From Patescibacteria group bacterium (lineage in GTDB: Bacteria; Patescibacteriota; Patescibacteriia; S139-126): 7,567 nucleotides of DNA. Location of the stretch: positions 1 to 7,567 of the forward strand of contig WFTD01000022.1 of assembly GCA_015485755.1 (NCBI GenBank), in the 5' to 3' direction. Below, in pieces: positions 1 through 3,771 of this stretch. Position 1 is the first letter of the stretch. Each line of letters begins with the position of its first letter. The notes under the pieces were generated by a model, which saw only the letters and a program-made list of their open reading frames with translations, ran no database searches and had not been told where the DNA came from. The translations under genes were made by a program, and so were the position numbers.

Positions 1-2
1 TA

Positions 3-794
3 CTACAACCACCTAGTAGTAAAAAGCAAAAAAACTGTCAAAATAAAAATACCGCCGGTCAAATAAAAAAATCTTTTTTCTGAAAAAGAATGGTTGATTA
101 AATCAAATATAGTTTGCAGCAGCAAGTAAACAAACTCAACAAACAAAAAGCCCAAAACAAAAAAACTAATCGGCAAAAAACTAACCACCAGCAAAGTTTG
201 TCCGCCAATTAAGACGCTAATAAGCAAAAACTGCCAAAATTTTTTATTAAACTCAAGTTTATACATATACCACAACTGGGTAAAAATAATGCCCAAAAAT
301 ACGGTCTCAACCAAAAGTAGGTAGTAAACGCTAAAATGAATAATAACCATTAACCCAAACCAGGCTACCGCCAGCATAAACAAAGATACAATTTGTAAAT
401 ACCATGACAAATTCAACAAGGTAAATGCCTGATATTTTTCTGGGTAAAAATAAAACAGCCACAAGCTGTACAAATAAAAAGACAAGGCCAAAGCGCTGAT
501 TGCTAAAAAAATAATTTTGGTTGTATCCCCTTCTAAAAACAAAATAAAAATAACCGCTGCCAGCTGAAACATCACCACCGGAACGCTTAACGACCAAAAA
601 TCAGCGCTGCGCCAACCTGATCTAATCAACAATTTCAACAAAATAACCAACCCCACCAACAACAACCCAGCCGCCCTGATCAAGACATCCTTTTTCTCCA
701 CTGTAAAAACCTGCTGAATAAATAAGTTAAAGAATAGATAAAAAAACACCCCTCCCCATAACCAGCTTAATATAAACAAAATAAACTTTCTCAT
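3..794 (-). CDS. Polytopic membrane protein of unknown function
   Basis: A 263-residue, very hydrophobic protein. I count about nine likely membrane helices, roughly at residues 4-26, 39-57, 70-88, 94-117, 127-153, 155-178, 186-206, 208-230 and 243-260, with short charged loops between them (for example VEKKD at 32-36 and SEKR at 238-241). No catalytic motif or known family signature is recognised. The frame is open upstream to 821, but the ATG at 794 is chosen because it overlaps the TGA of the preceding gene as ATGA, a classic translational-coupling arrangement; starting at 821 would add nine residues of poor membrane-protein character. The preceding gene encodes a single-pass membrane protein, so the two probably act together in or at the cytoplasmic membrane (inference). 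No Shine-Dalgarno is visible. The gene ends with TAG three bases from the window edge, so any further gene of the operon is outside view. Confidence 0.8.
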   Translation of the reverse strand: MRKFILFILSWLWGGVFFYLFFNLFIQQVFTVEKKDVLIRAAGLLLVGLVILLKLLIRSGWRSADFWSLSVPVVMFQLAAVIFILFLEGDTTKIIFLAISALALSFYLYSLWLFYFYPEKYQAFTLLNLSWYLQIVSLFMLAVAWFGLMVIIHFSVYYLLLVETVFLGIIFTQLWYMYKLEFNKKFWQFLLISVLIGGQTLLVVSFLPISFFVLGFLFVEFVYLLLQTIFDLINHSFSEKRFFYLTGGIFILTVFLLFTTRWL

Positions 795-1309
795 AATGAT
801 TGATATGATATCCGTGACCAATTATTGTTAATAAAATTGTCCAGCGACTGTTTGTAAGACTCTTTTTTGGCGCCAGTTGAGTTCAAAAACAAATCAAACA
901 AAGAAACTAAGCGAAAATGATAGTCAGCCAAATTAGCTGGCACTTTCAAATCAACAATTTGGTTGCGTATGTTTTGCCACTCTTGCTCAGAATTGGATGC
1001 CTTATACCTAATAAGCAAGGCCTGCAAATTGTCCTTGTAATTGCGCAGTAAATTTTTATTTTGCTCAATAGAAGACTCGCTTCCAGTTTGCTGGCTGCTT
1101 ACTTTGGCAGTGTTAACAGCTAAATCATCTAGCGCAACTAATTTTAAATGTGCATCGCGGGGAATAAACAGCCAATAACCAATTAACAACAACTCCAATA
1201 AAACCAATATACCTACCAACACAGCGAATAACAAAGCAAAAAAACGCCACCTCTCGCTCAAGTGATTGTGGATTTCTGTTTTGGTTGGTTTTATCTTTCT
1301 GCTTGGCAT
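791..1309 (-). CDS. Single-pass membrane protein, extracytoplasmic helical domain
   Basis: A 172-residue protein with a basic N-terminus (residues 1-22, rich in Lys, Arg and His), one strong membrane helix at about 22-48, and a polar, mostly helical remainder. By the positive-inside rule the C-terminal domain should lie outside the cytoplasm. Residues 80-125 look helical and perhaps coiled (SIEQNKNLL, EWQNIRNQIVDL). They are followed by a LKVPANLADYHFRLVSLFDL stretch (121-140). The pattern of a VP pair, then DYH, then LV recalls small hypothetical membrane proteins I associate with Patescibacteria; this is recollection of a family type, not a search result. The ATG at 1309 sits nine bases after an extended -10 box, so the mRNA should be nearly leaderless. 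The gene overlaps the next one by four bases. Function is unknown; a role in envelope or pilus assembly is only a guess from pilT elsewhere in the window. Confidence 0.75.
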   Translation of the reverse strand: MPSRKIKPTKTEIHNHLSERWRFFALLFAVLVGILVLLELLLIGYWLFIPRDAHLKLVALDDLAVNTAKVSSQQTGSESSIEQNKNLLRNYKDNLQALLIRYKASNSEQEWQNIRNQIVDLKVPANLADYHFRLVSLFDLFLNSTGAKKESYKQSLDNFINNNWSRISYQSL

Positions 1310-1318
1310 TCTTTATTT

Positions 1319-1327
1319 AGTATAGCA
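1319..1327 (-). promoter_or_regulatory. Extended -10 promoter for the membrane-protein pair
   Basis: On the minus strand the sequence reads TGCTATACT, an extended -10 element (TGn plus TATACT, five of six matches to TATAAT). No good -35 is present at 17 bases, which extended -10 promoters tolerate. Only nine bases separate the -10 from the ATG at 1309, so the expected start of transcription is two or three bases before the ATG, giving a practically leaderless mRNA. Confidence 0.55.
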
Positions 1328-1336
1328 CAAATACGC

Positions 1337-1369
1337 AAAAAAAATAACCAACCAGCAAAAGCCTGTTGG
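1337..1369 (-). terminator. Probable minus-strand intrinsic terminator
   Basis: An imperfect hairpin (CCAA 1348-1351 with TTGG 1366-1369, CAG 1353-1355 with CTG 1363-1365, a bulged C at 1352) is followed on the minus strand by TTA and eight T residues (1347-1337). It would stop minus-strand transcripts from the intergenic region or from the mutase gene before they reach the promoter of the membrane-protein pair. On the plus strand it has five T residues (1372-1376) after it, so weak bidirectional action is possible. The stem is short, hence the modest confidence. Confidence 0.4.
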
Positions 1370-1382
1370 TGTTTTTGTGATA

Positions 1383-1410
1383 TTGACTTGTGGAAAAAAT
1401 ATTTTACAAT
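1383..1410 (+). promoter_or_regulatory. Sigma70-type promoter of the small RNA
   Basis: TTGACT at 1383-1388 and TACAAT at 1405-1410 are separated by 16 bases; each hexamer matches the sigma70 consensus at five of six positions. Predicted transcription starts fall at about 1415-1418, exactly where a base-paired RNA begins. No protein gene follows on this strand, so the promoter most likely serves the structured RNA. Confidence 0.65.
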
Positions 1411-1417
1411 ATAAATT

Positions 1418-1551
1418 GCACCGCAATGATTTTTAAACGACTGTCAAAAGAACAGTCAGCGCGGTGTAGAAACGTCCGTGTTTTGTCCCGTTGATGGAGT
1501 TTATCTATCAATTGGGAAAACGCCTCATAAACACGGACGTTTTGTTTTTTT
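1418..1551 (+). ncRNA. Putative small structured RNA, family unknown
   Basis: Promoter, folded body and terminator lie in the right order and spacing. The 5' part closes with GCACCGC (1418-1424) pairing to GCGGTGT (1461-1467, one G-U), enclosing a second hairpin GACTGT (1439-1444)/ACAGTC (1452-1457) with a seven-base loop. The 3' part is a long hairpin: 14 perfect pairs (1470-1483 with 1529-1542) carry an inner stem, CCCG plus TTGAT (1487-1495) pairing with ATCAA plus TGGG (1507-1511 and 1513-1516) with one bulged T at 1512. Its 11-base apical loop (1496-1506) begins GGAG. A run of seven T residues follows. The transcript would be about 130-135 nt. I do not recognise a 6S, SRP, RNase P, tmRNA or riboswitch signature. 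The neighbouring genes are on the other strand, so this is not a leader of a coding gene in view. A trans-acting regulator is the simplest reading; the role is unknown. Confidence 0.6.
1470..1551 (+). terminator. Terminator hairpin of the small RNA
   Basis: A 14-bp perfect stem (AAACGTCCGTGTTT at 1470-1483, its complement at 1529-1542) is followed by G and seven T residues (1545-1551). The loop is unusually large and itself folded, so the terminator probably doubles as a functional domain of the RNA. The minus strand has no T-run after the stem, which fixes the orientation. Confidence 0.65.
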
Positions 1552-1580
1552 ATTTTTATTTTTGTTTTTCTTTCTGGCCA

Positions 1581-1736
1581 CAGCCCTATTGACATAGAGC
1601 TGGGTAAAGTTCCCGCTGGAGTTTACCCTATATTTATTACAGGGCGGGGGTAATAATAAGGTGCAGATACAACAATTACTACTATCTACCACCCAGCACA
1701 TAGTTTTGACCCAAAGCTCCACTTAGGGGAGCTTTG
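1581..1736. other. Second structured intergenic region, possible RNA
   Basis: No credible protein frame here, but several complementary arms follow one another: CAGC/GCTG with CTAT/ATAG (1581-1602, tetraloop TGAC), GGGTAAA (1602-1608)/TTTACCC (1622-1628), TTATTAC (1634-1640)/GTAATAA (1650-1656), and CAAAGCTCC (1712-1720)/GGAGCTTTG (1728-1736). TTACCC (1623-1628) can also pair with GGGTAA (1648-1653), an alternative that excludes two of the others. The segment is richer in G and C than its T-rich flanks. Strand is uncertain: on the plus strand it follows the small RNA and ends in a terminator-like hairpin; on the minus strand a promoter stands just upstream (1796-1823). The segment TCCCGCTGGAGTTTA (1611-1625) resembles a part of the first RNA. 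The family is not recognised. Confidence 0.4.
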
Positions 1737-1756
1737 TTTAGCTTGGTTGTTTTTTA
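1712..1756 (+). terminator. Possible plus-strand terminator
   Basis: A 9-bp perfect stem (1712-1720 with 1728-1736) with a seven-base loop is followed by TTTAG and, 14 bases after the stem, by a run of six T residues (1750-1755). The T-run is displaced, so this is a weak terminator or simply an RNA hairpin. The minus strand has no T-run after it. Confidence 0.35.
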
Positions 1757-1795
1757 AGGATTTTTTTATAATTTTGTTTTGTATTTGGTTATTTT

Positions 1796-1823
1796 TATAT
1801 ATTGATAAAGTTTTAAAAGTCAA
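1796..1823 (-). promoter_or_regulatory. Minus-strand promoter inside the intergenic region
   Basis: On the minus strand TTGACT (1823-1818) and TATATA (1801-1796) are 16 bases apart. The -35 overlaps the right arm of the 19-bp inverted repeat. Transcription would begin near 1789 and run through the second structured region and then antisense to the small RNA, perhaps ending at the hairpin at 1337-1369. The surrounding sequence is very AT-rich, so chance matches are likely. Confidence 0.35.
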
Positions 1824-1854
1824 AACTATGTGCTGGGCTAACTACTAGCTACTA

Positions 1855-3192
1855 TCATTCCCCTTTTATCACTGCCAGAACTTCTTCTGTCTTTTGCTTG
1901 AGAAGTTCTTTATTTTTAGCTTCAACTGTGATTCTAAGCAGCGGCTCGGTATTGGAAGGCCTAACATTGACCCACCAATTATCATACTCAACTGTCACCC
2001 CGTCCAAAAAGCTTTGCCGGCCGTCAGCAAAATGTTTTTTTACTTTTTCAAGCGCCTCAGAAATATTATCAACTTTGATATTCACCTCATCACCTTTGGC
2101 ATATTTTAAAAATGGCTGGATAAGCTCTGATAGTTTCTGAGGGCTATGGGATAAAAGCTGTAAAATCTTTAGGAAGGCAATAAAGCCAGAGTCGCCATAA
2201 CCATTATCCCGAAAACAGTAATGCCCCGAAAGCTCGCCTCCCATAACCGCTCCAACCTCTCGCGCTTTTTCTGCCACATTAACAAAGCCAACTTTACTGA
2301 CAACTGCCTTACCTCCCCATTCAGAAATTTTCTCCGGCACTATTTTGGAACAAATAACATTATAAACAAAAGCAGCGCCCGGCTCTTCCTGCAAAAATTC
2401 CCGGGCTAGCAAAAGCAAAGTAATATCTGCCCGGATAAAATTCCCTTTTTCATCATACAGAAACAGACGGTCAGTATCACCGTCAAAAATAATGCCAAAA
2501 TCAGCCTGCTCAGCTACCACCATCTCGGCAATCTTTTCCCTGCTTTTGGGCTCTAAGGGATTGGAAGGATGGTTGGGAAAATTGCCATCCAGATCAAAAA
2601 AAAGCGGCACTACCTCAATTGGTAAACTGCGCTCAAGAAGGGGAATTATTTTGCCAGCCATACCATTGCCAGCATCAACAACTACCCGCAGCGGCTTGAT
2701 CCTGTCTATCTCAACAAAAGAAAGTAAATGTTGAATGTATTCGCTCATTATATCACGCTCCTCTAAACTGCCGCTTCTGCCAGCCTCTGCCTTGGGCAAG
2801 TCTTTCACCACTGCCAAAAGATCCTTTCCCCTTATTACTTCTAAATTTTGCCAAAACATTTTAAAGCCGTTGTATTCTTTGGGGTTATGAGAAGCTGTTA
2901 CCATCACCCCGGCTTTAAAGCCCAATTTGTTAATGGCAAAATACACCGCATCAATCGGCACTAGCCCAATATCAACCACATCAAGTCCCTCGCTTAAAAC
3001 TCCTTTGATAAAATGCTCTTTGAGCTGAGGGCTTGATATTCTCATATCAGAACCCACCACTACTTCCAACTCGCCTTTATTTCTTTTGGTATGAACTGCA
3101 AAAGCGCGGCCAATTTGAAAAGCCAGCTCTTCATTTAAATCCTGAGGATAAATCCCTCTGATATCATAAGCTTTGAAAATATTTTCCTGCAT
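1855..3192 (-). CDS. Phosphomannomutase/phosphoglucomutase
   Basis: A 445-residue, full-length member of the alpha-D-phosphohexomutase family. It interconverts hexose 1- and 6-phosphates (mannose and/or glucose) through a phosphoserine enzyme in the cytosol, supplying precursors for nucleotide sugars. The visible motifs are in order: the active-site loop TASHNPKEYNGFK (99-111) with catalytic Ser101; the metal-binding loop DGDTDR (237-242); the sugar-specificity loop GGELSGH (318-324) followed by FRDNGYGDSG; and the phosphate-binding RPSNTEP (411-417). DGDTDR has Thr where Ala, Gly or Pro is commoner; the metal-ligand aspartates are kept. The N-terminal FKAYDIRGIYP (6-16) is typical of the bifunctional PMM/PGM (AlgC/ManB-like) branch, so which sugar is preferred cannot be told from sequence alone. 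The ATG at 3192 gives the expected N-terminus; there is no Shine-Dalgarno. The gene stands downstream of the PIN-like gene but is separated from it by a terminator, so it is probably expressed on its own. Confidence 0.93.
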   Translation of the reverse strand: MQENIFKAYDIRGIYPQDLNEELAFQIGRAFAVHTKRNKGELEVVVGSDMRISSPQLKEHFIKGVLSEGLDVVDIGLVPIDAVYFAINKLGFKAGVMVTASHNPKEYNGFKMFWQNLEVIRGKDLLAVVKDLPKAEAGRSGSLEERDIMSEYIQHLLSFVEIDRIKPLRVVVDAGNGMAGKIIPLLERSLPIEVVPLFFDLDGNFPNHPSNPLEPKSREKIAEMVVAEQADFGIIFDGDTDRLFLYDEKGNFIRADITLLLLAREFLQEEPGAAFVYNVICSKIVPEKISEWGGKAVVSKVGFVNVAEKAREVGAVMGGELSGHYCFRDNGYGDSGFIAFLKILQLLSHSPQKLSELIQPFLKYAKGDEVNIKVDNISEALEKVKKHFADGRQSFLDGVTVEYDNWWVNVRPSNTEPLLRITVEAKNKELLKQKTEEVLAVIKGE

Positions 3193-3204
3193 AACTTTAT
3201 TTTA

Positions 3205-3234
3205 ATAGTATTCACATCTTAACGAAAAAAACAA
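3205..3234 (-). promoter_or_regulatory. Possible promoter of the hexose mutase gene
   Basis: TTGTTT (3234-3229) and TACTAT (3210-3205) are 18 bases apart on the minus strand, and 12 bases separate the -10 from the ATG at 3192. Transcription would start about six bases before the ATG, again an almost leaderless mRNA. The -10 matches only four of six consensus bases, and the -35 lies in the T-tract of the upstream terminator. Confidence 0.35.
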
Positions 3235-3264
3235 AATAAATAAACCCTTTCACTTAGGAAAGGG
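3225..3264 (-). terminator. Intrinsic terminator of the PIN-like gene
   Basis: CCCTTTC and GAAAGGG (3245-3251 and 3258-3264) form a 7-bp stem with a six-base loop. On the minus strand it is followed by a T-rich tail (3244-3225) ending in seven T residues. The stem begins directly after the TAG of the PIN-like gene and insulates it from the mutase gene. Confidence 0.7.
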
Positions 3265-3660
3265 CTATTGGGCATTAAAAATGATATTTTCAACTATACT
3301 GCACAAAAATTTCTTTATTGCCTCCTTGTCTGCATGGCCAATGTAAACAGGATCAATTTCCCCCTTGAAAAAATCTTGAATTATAACCAAATGAAAATCA
3401 ACCAAACCATCTGCTGTTACATACCATCCGCTATCAAACTTAAAACGACGGTCTCTAGTAACAAACACCCAAATGCTGTCGCTGTTAGATTTTTTAAACA
3501 TCTTAACTATCCGAGCTAGCAGCTCATAATCGCTTGCCTTGCTAAGATTGTAAGCCTTAACATGGGTAATATCTACCCAGTCATGACAATAATAAGGAAG
3601 CGCCTCAGGTCCAATTGGCGGCAGGCAAGCGTCTAATACTAAATGGATTGTACGATTGAA
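3265..3660 (-). CDS. PIN-like (DUF5615-type) nuclease frame lacking a normal start codon
   Basis: The frame is open for 131 codons from the expected translation start to TAG. Its sequence has the layout of PIN-like toxin nucleases of the DUF5615/Mut7-C type: IHLVLDACLPP (5-15, acidic Asp10), a HVKAYNLSKASDYELL segment (33-48, Asp44) and VFVTRDRRF (65-73, Asp70). Such proteins are usually metal-dependent RNases, often toxins of toxin-antitoxin pairs. No antitoxin gene is adjacent; upstream comes only a divergent promoter region and the helicase. A strong Shine-Dalgarno ends six bases before codon 1, but codon 1 is TTC. No in-frame ATG, GTG or TTG exists until Met54 (3501), and a start there would remove Asp10 and Asp44. 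The gene has its own promoter and terminator. It is either silenced by a start-codon mutation (TTG to TTC is one base), translated from a non-standard codon, or affected by a sequence error. The family assignment rests on motif resemblance only. Confidence 0.6.
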   Translation of the reverse strand, partial: FNRTIHLVLDACLPPIGPEALPYYCHDWVDITHVKAYNLSKASDYELLARIVKMFKKSNSDSIWVFVTRDRRFKFDSGWYVTADGLVDFHLVIIQDFFKGEIDPVYIGHADKEAIKKFLCSIVENIIFNAQ

Positions 3661-3666
3661 GGCTAA

Positions 3667-3674
3667 CCTCCTTT
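3667..3674 (-). promoter_or_regulatory. Strong Shine-Dalgarno before the PIN-like frame
   Basis: On the minus strand the sequence reads AAAGGAGG, followed by TTAGCC and then codon TTC. This is the only canonical ribosome binding site at a gene start in the window. It fixes where translation should begin and so exposes the missing start codon. Confidence 0.7.
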
Positions 3675-3707
3675 CTTTATAAAAATTTAAAAAGAACTTC
3701 TACTTTT

Positions 3708-3736
3708 AGCATAATTACCAAAACCAAATAGAACAA
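3708..3736 (-). promoter_or_regulatory. Promoter of the PIN-like gene
   Basis: On the minus strand TTGTTC (3736-3731) and TATGCT (3713-3708) have a 17-base spacer. Predicted start near 3701 gives a leader of about 40 nt containing the Shine-Dalgarno. It is divergent from, and about 20-50 bases from, the helicase promoter, so the two could interfere. Confidence 0.45.
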
Positions 3737-3756
3737 GTGGAAAAAATAATATAAGC

Positions 3757-3765
3757 TGGTATAAT
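3757..3765 (+). promoter_or_regulatory. Extended -10 promoter giving a leaderless helicase mRNA
   Basis: TGGTATAAT is a perfect extended -10 (TGn plus TATAAT). Only six bases (3766-3771) lie between it and the ATG at 3772, so the expected transcription start is the A of the ATG itself. No convincing -35 is seen and there is no Shine-Dalgarno. Confidence 0.65.
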
Positions 3766-3771
3766 AGATCT

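Larger units (their letters stand above)
1692..1837. repeat. 19-bp perfect inverted repeat, MITE-like
   Basis: The left arm CCCAGCACATAGTTTTGAC (1692-1710) is the exact reverse complement of 1819-1837; the 108 bases between are T-rich apart from a 9-bp hairpin. Outside the arms, CTACTATC occurs at 1679-1686 and again at 1849-1856, the latter touching the stop codon of the mutase gene. Terminal inverted repeats plus a short flanking direct repeat would fit a small non-autonomous mobile element, but the direct repeats are not flush with the arms (gaps of 5 and 11 bases) and no transposase is present. A long-range RNA stem is the alternative. Confidence 0.6.

Noticed and set aside
1404..1722. 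Two minus-strand frames of 63 and 65 codons in the intergenic region
   Set aside because: They run through the terminator stem and through T-rich low-complexity DNA (giving Lys/Asn repeats), have no ribosome site and no protein-like composition. The RNA structure explains the sequence better.
1418..1736. tmRNA, RNase P RNA, SRP RNA, 6S RNA or a known riboswitch
   Set aside because: None of the conserved core sequences I know for these classes could be found on either strand; the length of the first RNA is also short for 6S or RNase P.
1692..1850. Integron attC site
   Set aside because: The inverted repeat is perfect and lacks the RYYYAAC/GTTRRRY core boxes and the unpaired bases of attC; no integrase is nearby.
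3677..3712. An 11-codon frame (ATG at 3712, minus strand) ending before the Shine-Dalgarno of the PIN-like gene, possible leader peptide
   Set aside because: Its ATG lies inside the predicted -10 box TATGCT and so would not be in the mRNA; it has no ribosome site.
1390..3748. GTGGAAAAAATA shared by the small-RNA promoter (1390-1401) and the helicase promoter (3737-3748)
   Set aside because: It stands at different distances from the two -10 boxes (3 and 11 bases) and is largely an A-run, so a common operator is not supported.
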